Positions 1 through 10,437 of a stretch of 49,427 bases of DNA are shown here, piece after piece. The notes under the pieces are model-generated. The model searched no databases. It worked only from the letters and a program-made list of their open reading frames with translations, and had not been told where the DNA came from. The first letter of the stretch is position 1. Every line of letters begins with the position of its first letter. The stretch is from a virus. The translations under genes and the position numbers were made by a program. The DNA lies in IMG/VR virus record IMGVR_UViG_3300009788_000135, positions 1 to 49,427 of that record. One strand, 5' to 3'.

Positions 1-2055
1 CAACGAACTGCTGACGTACTGAGGATCAAGCCGCCTAGTGTGACCATTGATGGGTTGCTGTCTTTGTCTGGTGTTACCGTGCCGACAGACGGTGATCCTG
101 GTTATGAGACCGGGTGTATCTTTCAGAAAACTGATGGGGGGGTTGGGACCTCGCTCTATGTGAACGAGGGCTCTGTCACATCATGCTTGTTTAACGCCGT
201 CGAGCCGCTTGAGTCTATCACCCTGGGTGACCTTGGTGATGTGGCTGATGCGTACCCTACCAGGCTTCTGGAAACCGGAACGTATCAGAGTACAGCCAGC
301 GGCGGTGTCACTCTCAGTGCGACCAATACCAGGCCGTTCACTCTGCTGTACGATGATGCTGGTGCTGCCCTTGACGGCGGCGCTACGTATCGTGGGCTGC
401 TTTCTAGGATTCTTCTGACAGTGGACACCCCGGCCGTTACGGTCATTTCAAGTCGCGGTCAATTGAAGCTGCTTGATCTTGTTGATGTCGCGACGGGAAT
501 CTTTGCTCCGGTTCAGGGCTACATCGAAGTAGCCGGCACGTCGATTGCAAGCAGCGGGGCGACACTTTCTTGCTTGTCGGCGAGTCTTGAGATTGGCACT
601 GCTTTGACGGCCGCAAGCGGCGGTGAAATTGCCGGTCTCCATGTGGAGACAACGGGTTCTGGTACGCTCACGGCTACCGGCACTGTGGCTGGCATCTTGA
701 TTGACAAGGCGGCTGGTGCTGCTGACTGGCCTGTCGGTATTTCGATACTGAACACAACAGCTGGTCTTGCAATCACCGGTGCTGCAAATTATGCTATCGA
801 CATCGCGACCTCTGGTGTCTTCCGCATGGGCGTACAGGACACTGGCATTGACCTGACAACTGCGTATCCGTTCGCGGTGGACGTGCAGTGTGAAGCAAAC
901 GCTGACATTGTAGCAGGTGCTACAGGTTCGTCTGCTGGCATCTATGCTCGCTATGCAATCGAAGTCGCCCAGACTTCAAACACTGCCAAGATCGGTATGT
1001 TTGGAAAATTGCGAGTCAAAGCCGATATGGCTGATGGCAATCACGCAGGCGTAATGGGATGGGTGGAGATTTCTGGAACCACTGAAATCGCCGGAACCGG
1101 AACCACCACGACCGCAGCCGGCAGTTTTGCCGTTATCGCGCCGTCGACCCTTGATCTCTCGACCGGACACCTGAACGGTATTGTCGTTGATTGCAGCGTT
1201 GACGATGCGGCAACTATCAGTGGTACACTGGCCGGAATTCGTCTCAAGAAAAGCTCAGGCTGTTATCCATGGGCGACGGGAATCCAGATTGAAGATAGCG
1301 CAAGCGCCATTGGTATTGCTATCGGTACTTGTACAACTGGCATCAGTTTTACTGGAACAATGACGCCGAACACCGGCAGGACAAACCATGCCCTGATGAT
1401 TGGCGGCAGGTCCGCCGCCGAACTGCTGGTTACGTTTGCTGGGGGCGCTGGCGCAGAGAACTTCGAGCCAGTGCAGATGAACTACAATCTCGCTGGAACC
1501 AATCCGGCCTCCACCAGTACAATCAACCTCATCCAGCAGGGCCTCTACCATGACACAAACGACATGGCGAACCTGCGGCTGAAATGTGCTGACTGGTGGA
1601 TCACTGTCGACAAAGACTGCAAAGATGTCTATGTCATGCAGGGCGAGATCAACGTCGGAGCAGGCACCAATACCATTAGCGGGGAGGTTGCGGTTCTTGG
1701 TTTGGTTCTAGACGGTGGAGCAGGCTCATTGACCAGCCCGTATTGGCATGGGATCAACATGACAATGCGTGGTGCCGGCACGCCGGCCAACGCAAGCGGT
1801 GTATTTGTTCGTGTTGAGTCCGGGGCGACAATCGCAAACGGCGTCGAGTTGCGGGCCGAAGGAACAATGACCACTGGTATTCGATACGGGAATATCTCTG
1901 GTGCCGAATGCCCAACCAATGCGTTTGCTGTTCCGACAGCCGGAACCGGCCTGACAGTAGGTAGCGTAGACGATGGTGACGGCGAAGGTTCAATCCCAAT
2001 CTTGGTTGGCGGTTCCCAGAAGTGGATAAAATACTGGGCTAGTGCAACCTCGTAA
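1..2055 (+). CDS. Virion structural protein, beta-rich, 5' truncated
   Basis: The frame is open from base 1; no stop precedes the first GTG at 40, so the gene starts left of the window and only its last 684 codons are seen. The product is rich in Gly, Ala, Thr and Ser with short repeats of alternating hydrophobic residues, as in beta-helix or beta-solenoid virion proteins. Near the visible start is a run ending in GTSLYVNEGSVTSC, a type of segment I know from phage surface or decoration proteins. It lies upstream of tail genes in the late operon and ends just before a strong terminator hairpin. The virion role is inferred from composition and position; the exact role (fibre, decoration or tail) is unknown. 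Confidence 0.7.
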   Translation, partial: QRTADVLRIKPPSVTIDGLLSLSGVTVPTDGDPGYETGCIFQKTDGGVGTSLYVNEGSVTSCLFNAVEPLESITLGDLGDVADAYPTRLLETGTYQSTASGGVTLSATNTRPFTLLYDDAGAALDGGATYRGLLSRILLTVDTPAVTVISSRGQLKLLDLVDVATGIFAPVQGYIEVAGTSIASSGATLSCLSASLEIGTALTAASGGEIAGLHVETTGSGTLTATGTVAGILIDKAAGAADWPVGISILNTTAGLAITGAANYAIDIATSGVFRMGVQDTGIDLTTAYPFAVDVQCEANADIVAGATGSSAGIYARYAIEVAQTSNTAKIGMFGKLRVKADMADGNHAGVMGWVEISGTTEIAGTGTTTTAAGSFAVIAPSTLDLSTGHLNGIVVDCSVDDAATISGTLAGIRLKKSSGCYPWATGIQIEDSASAIGIAIGTCTTGISFTGTMTPNTGRTNHALMIGGRSAAELLVTFAGGAGAENFEPVQMNYNLAGTNPASTSTINLIQQGLYHDTNDMANLRLKCADWWITVDKDCKDVYVMQGEINVGAGTNTISGEVAVLGLVLDGGAGSLTSPYWHGINMTMRGAGTPANASGVFVRVESGATIANGVELRAEGTMTTGIRYGNISGAECPTNAFAVPTAGTGLTVGSVDDGDGEGSIPILVGGSQKWIKYWASATS

Positions 2056-2070
2056 TCGACTGAGTTCTTT

Positions 2071-2106
2071 CCCGGCGGCACTCCTGTCGCCGGGTTTTCG
2101 TTTTTT
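2071..2106 (+). terminator. Rho-independent terminator
   Basis: A hairpin of ten pairs, including one G-U, with the tetraloop CTCC (bases 81-84 of that line, i.e. 2081-2084) is followed by TTTT, CG and then six T. It directly follows the first gene, so transcription of the following genes needs read-through or a new start. Confidence 0.85.
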
Positions 2107-2124
2107 AGGCAAAGGAGAAGAGAG

Positions 2125-2532
2125 ATGATCCTTGGACAGATTTTTCAGAGTTTAGAGTCGTGGCAAAAGTTGTCAGCAATCAACATGAATGCAGCGATTG
2201 CTTACAAGATCCTCAAGTACACGAAGCTCGTCACTGATGAGTATGCCGTTATCGAAAAGCAGCGGGTTGCACTCATCCACGAGGCTGCCGGCACAGAAGA
2301 CGGTGAAGAAGTTCGGCTTGAGTCCGGAACGCCAGAGTTTGAGTATTATGTTGAGAAATTCAACGCAGTGCTGGCGGTCGAGTCTGATCTCGCCGTGTCT
2401 TCTGTCGAATTCTCGGAAGTCGTGAATGCTGTCGATGAGAAGGACGAGTCGCTGTCTGTTCAGGACCTCGGGAAGCTGGAGCCGTTTTTTCTTAGCTCTG
2501 AAATAGATCCGCCGGCTGACTCGGATGCATAG
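2125..2532 (+). CDS. DUF1617-like phage protein
   Basis: A 135-residue acidic protein. The N-terminal half is helical (residues 1-55, with LSAINMNAAIAYKILKYTK) and the end is acidic with LGKLEPFF. The size, the helical start with paired Lys/Tyr and the C-terminal LEPF motif resemble the DUF1617 family of small phage proteins found among tail genes, whose function is not known. The start has a good AAGGAG site about nine bases ahead. It sits between a virion protein and the probable tail nozzle, so a role in virion or tail assembly is likely. Confidence 0.6.
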   Translation: MILGQIFQSLESWQKLSAINMNAAIAYKILKYTKLVTDEYAVIEKQRVALIHEAAGTEDGEEVRLESGTPEFEYYVEKFNAVLAVESDLAVSSVEFSEVVNAVDEKDESLSVQDLGKLEPFFLSSEIDPPADSDA

Positions 2533-2534
2533 GG

Positions 2535-4871
2535 ATGGCCAGGAAACATAAGCTGATCGACATTAAGTTCCCCCTCGGTGGACTGAACCGCAGGGGGGCA
2601 CATCGGCAGCAACCGCCCTACACCTCTCGCAACCTATCGAATGTGCGGCCGAAAGGCAATCTTCAGGGAAGGGAGCGAGGGGGCTCGCGCCCAGGTTTGA
2701 TCGAGTCGCACCTCGACAGTCTGGGAGCGGCCGTTCGGTTGTTGGACCCCATGATTCTTGCGCTTGGTGACGGCTTCACATCTTGGTCGGATACGTTCGA
2801 CGGGACAACGCTTGTCGCTGCGTGGACACAGGCCAGCTGGGCGGATGATGTTCCCAGTATTCTACCAACGGCACTGGCGAGTGTTGATACGTCTGTCAGC
2901 GAGGGTGAGGTTGTGCTCGACGCCTTGCCGATCGACACGTCTCAGCCTTATGTGGTGGAAATCTTCTTGACGCCTTGGAACGGCGAGTGGCACGGGGACT
3001 ATCGGCTCTATTTCCGGCTGGATGATAGTAGCCCGGACGCGGAGACCGATGGCGTGGTTATCGAGTTGGTGCAGACAGGCAGTACAGGAGCTTATACTGC
3101 GTCCCTTACGTCGCTTGTAAGTACCACGCCCTCAGTGATTGATACCGACTCCGGTACGATTGCTGTCCAGCCTGGGTGGCTGACGGCTACGATCTCAAGC
3201 ACTACTGTGACGGTTTACTGGAATGGTACCCAGATACTCACGGGCGTTGTTGGTGCGCACGGTGGTGTACGAGTTGGCTTTGGCATGGAATGTACTACGG
3301 AGTCGGGGATTTGTTTGGCGAACACGTTCCGTGTGCAGTATTATTCGACGGGTTCTGTTGATGCGCTTCGATCAATGCTCGTTGCCTCGGCCGGAGGTGA
3401 CCTGTGGCGAGAGACTGCATATGGCCGGATGACTGTTATTACATCTGACCTGACGGTCCGCAGCGATGTTCCGCTTACATCGACGCAGAGCGGACAGAAG
3501 CTTTACATTGCGGACTACGGCGACACGCGCGACTCAGGGACTGATGGGGCAGTGTCAGGTTCGGTATTAGATGACGGAGGAGCGAATGACTGGTCAACCC
3601 TTGGTATCGACCCCGACAGTGACGTATGCGTCATCTCAAACCCCACCGGAGCGACAGTTGCCGGAACCTACGGGATCGTGTCGGTCCACGCCACAAACGG
3701 CGTCACCCTCGACAGCGCGCCTGGAGACGGAACTTGCGCTTACCGGATCGAGCGAGCCCCAAAGATTTACGACCCGCTGCTGAACACGATCACGATCATG
3801 GCTGCGACGACCGGGCAGGTTCCGACCGGGAATCCGCTGATATGCCGCTATCTCGATCGAATTGTTATGGCCGGGGCCGAGATCGCCCCACACGTTTGGT
3901 ACATGAGCCGACAAGGAGACTCACTTGATTGGGACTACTCGCAAGAAGACTCGCAACGCGCTGTCGCCGGAACTAGTAGCGAAGCTGGAGTACCTGGAAC
4001 GGCTATCACCGCCCTCATCCCGCACAGCGACGATTATCTCATCATGGCATGCCGAAGCGAAATCTGGCGGCTTCGCGGTGACCCGGCCTTCGGCGGCCAG
4101 CTCGACTCGCTTAGCCAGGCGGTCGGGATTATTGGGCAGTCCGCATGGTGCCTTAATCCAGCCGGAGAGCTAGTTTTTCTGTCCCTGGATGGTATCTATG
4201 TACTGGCGCCCGGCGGCAGCACATATCCGAAGTCATTGTCAAGAGAAACGTTGCCTCGTGAGTTCCTGAATCTTGATCCGAATCTAGTCACGGCGTCCCT
4301 GGAATATGACATTCAGGGGCGGGGTGTTCATATCTACCTTACTCCCGATTCATACAACGCACGAACCCATTGGTGGCTTGACTGGGATCGCAAGACGTTC
4401 TGGCCTGTGTCGCTTGATTCAGACTATGAACCGACTGCGACTTGTGCTGTTCAGGGTATTGTAATCGAAGATTCTGGTGTCATCCTCGGTGGTCGTGACG
4501 GGACGCTTCGCCGAATGAGTGAACTAGCTGAGTCAGATACTGGGACGGCCTTCTTGACGTATGCGGAGATTGGGCCGATTGCGTTGGGGAAAGACGGTAA
4601 TACTGGATCGATTCTGACCATGTCTGGAGAGATTGCCATTGGAAGCGGCGATGTAACATGGACGACATATCCAGCACAAACATTTGAGGGAACAGAAACT
4701 GCTTCAGCTTCTGACACGGGGACCTTTGTTGCTGGCCTCAATGCCAGCGTTCGTCCTGGTTGCCGGGGGCAGGCGATGATGATTAAGCTGACTGGCGAAA
4801 CTGCACGAAGCTGGAGCATCGAGCAGATTATAGCCACAGTAAAGCCCACCGGCCGACGGAGGCAGGCTTAA
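2535..4871 (+). CDS. Probable tail nozzle/tail tube structural protein
   Basis: A 778-residue protein. The first 55 residues (FPLGGLNRR, QQPPYTSRNLSNVRP, RERGGSRPG) match the style of N-termini of podovirus tail nozzle proteins, where the chain begins with a surface-exposed strand followed by repeated beta-propeller blades. Residues about 75-275 look like a beta-sandwich insertion with a lectin- or laminin-G-like pattern (FDGTTLVAAW, YRLYFRLDD, TVTVYWNGTQI). The remainder has repeated W/Y-rich beta strands. The gene lies two bases after the preceding stop, and its stop overlaps the fibre start (TAATG), so the two are probably co-translated. Tail nozzle is an inference from N-terminal pattern, size and position. 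Confidence 0.5.
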   Translation: MARKHKLIDIKFPLGGLNRRGAHRQQPPYTSRNLSNVRPKGNLQGRERGGSRPGLIESHLDSLGAAVRLLDPMILALGDGFTSWSDTFDGTTLVAAWTQASWADDVPSILPTALASVDTSVSEGEVVLDALPIDTSQPYVVEIFLTPWNGEWHGDYRLYFRLDDSSPDAETDGVVIELVQTGSTGAYTASLTSLVSTTPSVIDTDSGTIAVQPGWLTATISSTTVTVYWNGTQILTGVVGAHGGVRVGFGMECTTESGICLANTFRVQYYSTGSVDALRSMLVASAGGDLWRETAYGRMTVITSDLTVRSDVPLTSTQSGQKLYIADYGDTRDSGTDGAVSGSVLDDGGANDWSTLGIDPDSDVCVISNPTGATVAGTYGIVSVHATNGVTLDSAPGDGTCAYRIERAPKIYDPLLNTITIMAATTGQVPTGNPLICRYLDRIVMAGAEIAPHVWYMSRQGDSLDWDYSQEDSQRAVAGTSSEAGVPGTAITALIPHSDDYLIMACRSEIWRLRGDPAFGGQLDSLSQAVGIIGQSAWCLNPAGELVFLSLDGIYVLAPGGSTYPKSLSRETLPREFLNLDPNLVTASLEYDIQGRGVHIYLTPDSYNARTHWWLDWDRKTFWPVSLDSDYEPTATCAVQGIVIEDSGVILGGRDGTLRRMSELAESDTGTAFLTYAEIGPIALGKDGNTGSILTMSGEIAIGSGDVTWTTYPAQTFEGTETASASDTGTFVAGLNASVRPGCRGQAMMIKLTGETARSWSIEQIIATVKPTGRRRQA

Positions 4872-7800
4872 TGCGTCGCCCGCCAAATCCCAATAGTCCC
4901 GAAGAGGTGCGGAGAGCGATCCAGTTACTTAATCAGGGTGAGGACGAGGCTGCTAGTGGCCTTGCAGCGTTCATTGTCTTGGTTGCTGAAACGTATGTCC
5001 CTTATGTCAATGCACACTCAAGCGTTGATCTTGACGACCAGAATATCACTTCGACTGGCAATGCATCGTTCGCAAATTGCACACTTACCGGCTACATGGA
5101 TGGGTACGCCGATGTGGCTGCTGACGGCGAGATACTGTATTGGGATACCGGAAACGCAAGGTTCGATGTTGGCGATCATGGAGACATTGCGGGGCTTGGG
5201 GACAATGACCACCCGCAATACTCGCATCTGAAAACCGGGTGGGCCCCTGGAACCGCTGCCGATGAAGCCTATACCCTTGCTATAGACACCCCCTCACGAA
5301 CATTCTCGCTGACACACTCCGGAACCGGTGAGTATTGGATTGCTGGTGTAAGAGAGACATTCGCTGCTCCACTGAGTGTCGTGTTCGATGACACGGAGGG
5401 AATGTGGCATATTTCCATAACGTCCGGCGGCACGATGGAGGCTTCACAGACTGACTGGAATTTTGACGACACAGCAGTATTTGTTTCGGAGTTTTATTGG
5501 GATGCGGTCAATGGTGCGGTCGTTGGGATGTCTTCTGAGCTCCACTCATGGATTCTTTCAGATCCGTTACATGAGTATCTACACGAATCGTTTGGAACGC
5601 GATGGGCCAACGGTCTTGGTGTTGCGATTAACGGGGATGAACTTGATGTCGGTATAGGGAGGATATTCGACGAGGATATCGAGTGTAATATTACCGATGA
5701 TCTCGGCTCTGGTAGATGGGATCAGACGCTTACCCCTTTGACCTGTCCGATATTGTACAGGGATGGTGCTGCCGGTAACTGGCGTGTCGACGCCGCAAGC
5801 TCGGTCCCTGTGATACTTACTGCAAATGTTCCACAAGTAAACTATGCAACCGGTGGGGTGTGGGACCTTGAGGATGTCGGTGTAAATAGGTATTTTGTTT
5901 ACTGGATCATCGCATCGACCAATCAGAATTATCCGGTATACCTCGTCCCTGGGCAGGAAGATGGTGCCACACTAAATGCGACAAGGGACGGGAATAGCAT
6001 CGCCGACATGGAATTTGGCAATTTGCCGGTTGAAGAGTCGAAAGTCATTGCCCGCGTCATTGTGCAGCGGCAGGCCGGCTCGCCATACTACAGCCTCATT
6101 GAGGTGAATGATTACAGGAATGTAGTGGACGAGCCTGGAGTCGGGGCCGTAGTTGGTGACCATGGAAACCTTGTTGGGTTAAACGATGACGATCACGCCC
6201 AGTATCACAATGATGCCAGAGCGGCAACATGGCTTGCGGCAAATCACGAAACAACGTATAACCACGCAAATTATGACACTGCCTACGGATGGGGCGATCA
6301 TGCAGGGTTATATGTCCCAATTGCAAATGATGGCAAGGTGAAGGTTGACGTTGGTGCGACAGGGGATTATCTCGGTGCTGCATTCAATGATGGTGCTTTG
6401 CGTACGAGCACCGGGATCTCGTTTGCTGATGGGGGAAACTTCGTTACCTTAACGACTAACGATGGAGAGATTGTACACAACAGTCTGTCTGGATATGACT
6501 CCAATGACCACGTAGATCACACTACCGTTACGTTCTCAGCAGGGAGTGGACTGACTGGTGGCGGCACGCTTGCAGCAAACAGGACGTTCGACTTAGACAT
6601 CAACGGCTTGGATGCGGATACAATTGTTGCTGCTGATACAATTGCGTTTTATGATGCAACTGGCACTCATAATAATAAAACCGCGTTCTCGGACTTCAAT
6701 GCAGCTCTGGATCATGGTGCGTTCCTGGGTCTGGGCGACGACGATCACACTTCGTATCATACGGACGGTCGTGCTGCCACGTGGCTCGCAGCGAATCACG
6801 AGACGACCTACGATCACTCGCTCATCGGTCCGGCGATACTCGATGACGTCACGTTTGATATCGGAACGTCTGTGGATTACTGGTTCTTGTACAACTCATC
6901 CGGTACTGCGTACGAGTTCTGGTCCACTAACGTGAATGGCGGCGGAGCCGATGGTCTCGTCATGGCTGTCCAGGACGGGACGGATGATGTTGATTTCACT
7001 GGGGACATTGCTGCCAGTGCTGGTACGTTTTCTGGCTTGATTACCGGCACTGCCGGAGCAGACATCACTGCAACTACCAACCAGGAGGCGACACCTGGAG
7101 TCACCTCTACGTCGGTTGCGACGGTGATTCAGGCCGGGACGTCATCCGGCTCAGACGAGACATACGATAATCTTTGGGAGGCAATGAAGTTTACGGCTTC
7201 TGGCAATCACGCTCTCCGTAGCTTTAGGGTGCAACTTAAGAAAACTGGTACAATCACCAACCTGTCGTCATTGATGACAGGTTATCTGTACACCGATGTT
7301 GCCGGTAAGCCTGGCGCACAGATTGGGTCCCTTGGGACTGTTGTTGCGTACGGTTCGATAGGCACAGGTTATACGGTACTGTACTTTGGCGTCTCTTCCG
7401 GCGTGACATTATCATCTGGCTCTGATTATTGGATAGTGTTGAAGCAATCCATTCCGCCGGATGGAGGGACAGTTTTTATACGCCGATCCAGTTCCGGAAC
7501 GGCAACATGGGCCTATTCGGCAGACGGGTCATCTTGGACGACAGAAAATAGCAAAACCGGGCGGTTTGATCTCTTGGGAATGGACGCACAGCCTATTTAT
7601 GGAATCAGCTTGAGCTCTATAGCTGTCTTTGGGGAGAGCACGACTGCTTCTGGTGTTCGCGGAGAGAGCATCAGTGATAACGGAGTGTATGGATTCAGCA
7701 AGAATTCCAGTGGGGTCTATGGAACAAGTACGCGCGGGCATGGTGTCAATGGCGTAAGTACAGATAAATACGGTGTTAGGGGGGAGAGCTCCAATGATGC

Positions 7801-9181
7801 TGGTGTCAGGGGGCTCGGTGGTGGTTTTGGTGTGTATGGATCTTCCCCGGGCGGCATCGCTATGTATGGGGTTAGCACCAATAGCTATTCGGGTTTCTTC
7901 ACCAGAAATACAGCAACTCCATCTAACCCAGTTGAAGTTGTCAGGATAAAACAAGACCATGCTTCAGATACGAATCATGCACTTGTCATTCAACAGGACG
8001 GCAGTGGTTCGATTTTACGGCTTTACGATGGTGCAGTGCTGGTTGCGGACTTCAAAGATGGCGGAGACGTCGATGTGACTGGTGTAATCACTTGTGATGG
8101 GCTAGGAAGTGTCAATACTGGTGCCGGAACTGGGGCGTCAGGGACTAGCGACTCAGGCAAGGGTCTTCATGGCATTAGTACCTCCGGCACTGCCATACAT
8201 GGGGCCAGTACCTCCGGGTGGGGCATATATGGCGAGAGTACCTCTTCCTGGTGCGGTTACTTTTATCGGAATGTGTCAGACCCGACAGTGAATGATGAAG
8301 TCGTAAGAATTCATCAAGCACATGCTGGATGCTCTAAAGACGCTGCCAGAATCTATCAAACTGGAACCGGAAGTATATTGCAGCTATACGATGGCGCGGC
8401 ACTTGTGGCCGACTTCAAGGACGCTGGAGACGTTGATCTTGTTGGGGACGTGGAAATAACCGGAGACCTAGACGTAACAGGAACGATTACTGGCATAGTT
8501 GCTGGAGGAAACCCTGGAGACGACGTTGCTTTTGAATTCGGTGATGAGCCTGATTATTGGTTCGTGTACAATTCTGGTGGCACAATTTTTGAGTTTTGGA
8601 CCTCAGACTCGGATGGAGGCGGGGCGGATGCCGTAGTGTGGTCAGTGGATGATGGAACAAAGGAGACTAACTTCTTTGGTGATGTCGATGTGACTGGGGT
8701 GTTCACTTGTGATGGGCTAGGAAGTGTCAATACTGGTGCCGGAACCGGCGCATCAGGAACAAGTGACGCGGGCAAGGGCCTTTACGGAATTAGTACTTCT
8801 GGAGATGCGGTCTATGGACATAGCATATCCGGAAGAGGTATATACGGGGAGAGTCACGAATCATTCTGTGGATACTTCTACCGAAATATATCAGACCCAA
8901 GTGTAGATGATGAAGTTGTTCGGATTCATCAAGCATATGCTGGATGCTCTAAAGACGCTGCTCGTATTTACCAGACTGGGACCGGGAGTATCTTACAACT
9001 GTTTGACGGGGCGTCGCTCGAAGTTGATTTCAAAGATGGCGGGGATGTTGACTTTACGAGCATCGTCAAAGCGGGTGGCTACAAGTCATCGGACGGCACC
9101 GCAGGCGCGACTTCGGAATATGCGCTGGACGGTGGCGGAACCCTTTCTGTCAAAAACGGCCTCGTTACGGGGTACGCATAA
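4871..9181 (+). CDS. Tail fibre / receptor-binding protein with internal repeats
   Basis: A 1436-residue fibre. The N-terminus is short and helical (EEVRRAIQLLNQ). Three copies of a DHG-x-GL-x-DxDH-x-YH motif follow at codons about 98-118, 428-446 and 617-633, a motif common in phage fibres. Two copies of RAATWLAANHETTY occur at about 450 and 635. From about residue 915 the chain is built of short G[VI][YRH]GxS repeats typical of a trimeric beta-helix. A long unit is then nearly duplicated (DNA 8088-8450 and 8703-9065). The C-terminus (YKSSDGTAG, SVKNGLVTG) has the ending seen in many tail fibres. It starts with GGAGG eight bases before ATG and overlaps the upstream stop. It most likely contacts the host surface. 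Confidence 0.85.
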   Translation: MRRPPNPNSPEEVRRAIQLLNQGEDEAASGLAAFIVLVAETYVPYVNAHSSVDLDDQNITSTGNASFANCTLTGYMDGYADVAADGEILYWDTGNARFDVGDHGDIAGLGDNDHPQYSHLKTGWAPGTAADEAYTLAIDTPSRTFSLTHSGTGEYWIAGVRETFAAPLSVVFDDTEGMWHISITSGGTMEASQTDWNFDDTAVFVSEFYWDAVNGAVVGMSSELHSWILSDPLHEYLHESFGTRWANGLGVAINGDELDVGIGRIFDEDIECNITDDLGSGRWDQTLTPLTCPILYRDGAAGNWRVDAASSVPVILTANVPQVNYATGGVWDLEDVGVNRYFVYWIIASTNQNYPVYLVPGQEDGATLNATRDGNSIADMEFGNLPVEESKVIARVIVQRQAGSPYYSLIEVNDYRNVVDEPGVGAVVGDHGNLVGLNDDDHAQYHNDARAATWLAANHETTYNHANYDTAYGWGDHAGLYVPIANDGKVKVDVGATGDYLGAAFNDGALRTSTGISFADGGNFVTLTTNDGEIVHNSLSGYDSNDHVDHTTVTFSAGSGLTGGGTLAANRTFDLDINGLDADTIVAADTIAFYDATGTHNNKTAFSDFNAALDHGAFLGLGDDDHTSYHTDGRAATWLAANHETTYDHSLIGPAILDDVTFDIGTSVDYWFLYNSSGTAYEFWSTNVNGGGADGLVMAVQDGTDDVDFTGDIAASAGTFSGLITGTAGADITATTNQEATPGVTSTSVATVIQAGTSSGSDETYDNLWEAMKFTASGNHALRSFRVQLKKTGTITNLSSLMTGYLYTDVAGKPGAQIGSLGTVVAYGSIGTGYTVLYFGVSSGVTLSSGSDYWIVLKQSIPPDGGTVFIRRSSSGTATWAYSADGSSWTTENSKTGRFDLLGMDAQPIYGISLSSIAVFGESTTASGVRGESISDNGVYGFSKNSSGVYGTSTRGHGVNGVSTDKYGVRGESSNDAGVRGLGGGFGVYGSSPGGIAMYGVSTNSYSGFFTRNTATPSNPVEVVRIKQDHASDTNHALVIQQDGSGSILRLYDGAVLVADFKDGGDVDVTGVITCDGLGSVNTGAGTGASGTSDSGKGLHGISTSGTAIHGASTSGWGIYGESTSSWCGYFYRNVSDPTVNDEVVRIHQAHAGCSKDAARIYQTGTGSILQLYDGAALVADFKDAGDVDLVGDVEITGDLDVTGTITGIVAGGNPGDDVAFEFGDEPDYWFVYNSGGTIFEFWTSDSDGGGADAVVWSVDDGTKETNFFGDVDVTGVFTCDGLGSVNTGAGTGASGTSDAGKGLYGISTSGDAVYGHSISGRGIYGESHESFCGYFYRNISDPSVDDEVVRIHQAYAGCSKDAARIYQTGTGSILQLFDGASLEVDFKDGGDVDFTSIVKAGGYKSSDGTAGATSEYALDGGGTLSVKNGLVTGYA
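8088..8130 (+). repeat. Direct repeat copy 1 inside fibre gene
   Basis: These 43 bases are identical to 8703-8745, exactly 615 bases downstream and in the same reading frame. The surrounding unit (to about 8450) is also highly similar to its partner, so the pair marks an internal duplication of a fibre segment. Confidence 0.9.
8703..8745 (+). repeat. Direct repeat copy 2 inside fibre gene
   Basis: Exact partner of 8088-8130. Recombination between the copies would remove or add 615 bases (205 codons) in frame. Confidence 0.9.
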
Positions 9182-9183
9182 TA

Positions 9184-10437
9184 ATGGGCGGAGCATACAC
9201 AGCAACACCAGCAGAAGAGACGCCGGCTGACTTGCCGCCGGGCTGGAATCTGACCTGGCCATATACGGGACCGTGGCCTCCGGGGTATGAGCCGGATCTT
9301 TCTCTGAGCCTTGATGCCACGGCAGTAATAAACCCGACTGATGTGGTTGCCACGTTGTCAGTGCTTACTGACCAAGGAAGCTATGTCACCGCTGAGCCAT
9401 CTTCTCAGATTGTATGGAGTGCCAAGTGGGACGACACCAATGAAACCTTAGACTTGAGGCAAAGTGAGGGTACGTTCAGCCAGGAGGTTAGCCTGGATTA
9501 CGCCGATGTCGGCGATAGTTTCTGGGGAGCCGACCCCATATTTTCGGTTGACGCAAGTGCGACCGATAACGGCCGAACGTTTACGCTGTCGGCAAACAGC
9601 TCCCCATTCGATGGACAGCGTGTTCTCGCTCAGGCGGTGGTCACGGTGACGGTAGGTTCAACGTGTGAGGTTGATCGGGAATATCAGCAACCGACTAGAC
9701 CCGTAGCTCCAGAAATGGCAAACGATTGCATGGATTATGTTACGGATGGCATGCGTGTATTTGAAGAAAATACAGACTCTGGTCCAGGTGGATGGCCGCC
9801 TTATATAAACAAGAAAATTACGGATGGATGCGACACTCCTAGATTTTGGATGTGGACACGGTATCCCCGTTTGAATTTTGAGGGGGCGACCGTCGGTGTT
9901 ATTGACAAGTATGGCTTTGCGCATCCTCCGTTGGGCGGCTATGATGGTGGATGGACTGGTACGCCACAGACTGGCAGTGGCGACGGAGACGACCATTGGT
10001 GGCTGATGCAGTTCTTGCAAGAGAGACCGGGTATCGAGGAAGATCCCACTAATACTAAGCCGATCTTTGGTACAATCCATTGGTCGGAAATTACGACGTG
10101 GTCAATCTTGACATGCCATTTAGAGCGTGCTGCGGATGGGGCTTGTATCGTCTGGGAGGAGCGGGATCATTGGAGCTGGACTCTTGAACAAAATGATTTA
10201 TGTAACCCCGAAGATCGCCCTACCGTTTATGGCAACACCGATGTGTGCCGGGGTGTTCTTCCACCCTCCCCATGCACGAATTTAGCACAGGGTCCACCCT
10301 TCATGGAGCCTGGGGACACAGAGGTTCAGGAGGTTTCAAGCACATTGCCTGAAGAGGACGAACCGTTGAGCACCGGAAGTAGTTTCTTCAAGACGTGGGG
10401 ATATTATATTGACCAGATATTCCCGGATGGATACTAA
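9184..10437 (+). CDS. Virion-associated protein of unknown function after fibre
   Basis: A 417-residue protein. The first 40 residues are Pro/Gly/Trp-rich (DLPPGWNLTWPYTGPWPPGY). Residues 40-160 form alternating strands in the style of an Ig-like or beta-sandwich domain. The rest is rich in Trp, Cys, Asp and Pro and resembles no family I recognise; it has at least eight cysteines, many near CN or DxC contexts. It starts two bases after the fibre stop and its stop overlaps the next ATG (TAATG). Position and strict packing with the fibre suggest a fibre partner, adaptor or chaperone, but this is inference. Confidence 0.5.
   Translation: MGGAYTATPAEETPADLPPGWNLTWPYTGPWPPGYEPDLSLSLDATAVINPTDVVATLSVLTDQGSYVTAEPSSQIVWSAKWDDTNETLDLRQSEGTFSQEVSLDYADVGDSFWGADPIFSVDASATDNGRTFTLSANSSPFDGQRVLAQAVVTVTVGSTCEVDREYQQPTRPVAPEMANDCMDYVTDGMRVFEENTDSGPGGWPPYINKKITDGCDTPRFWMWTRYPRLNFEGATVGVIDKYGFAHPPLGGYDGGWTGTPQTGSGDGDDHWWLMQFLQERPGIEEDPTNTKPIFGTIHWSEITTWSILTCHLERAADGACIVWEERDHWSWTLEQNDLCNPEDRPTVYGNTDVCRGVLPPSPCTNLAQGPPFMEPGDTEVQEVSSTLPEEDEPLSTGSSFFKTWGYYIDQIFPDGY

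Noticed and set aside
1629-2081. 150-codon minus-strand frame opposite the first gene
   Set aside because: Antisense shadow of a high-GC coding frame without ribosome site or domain.
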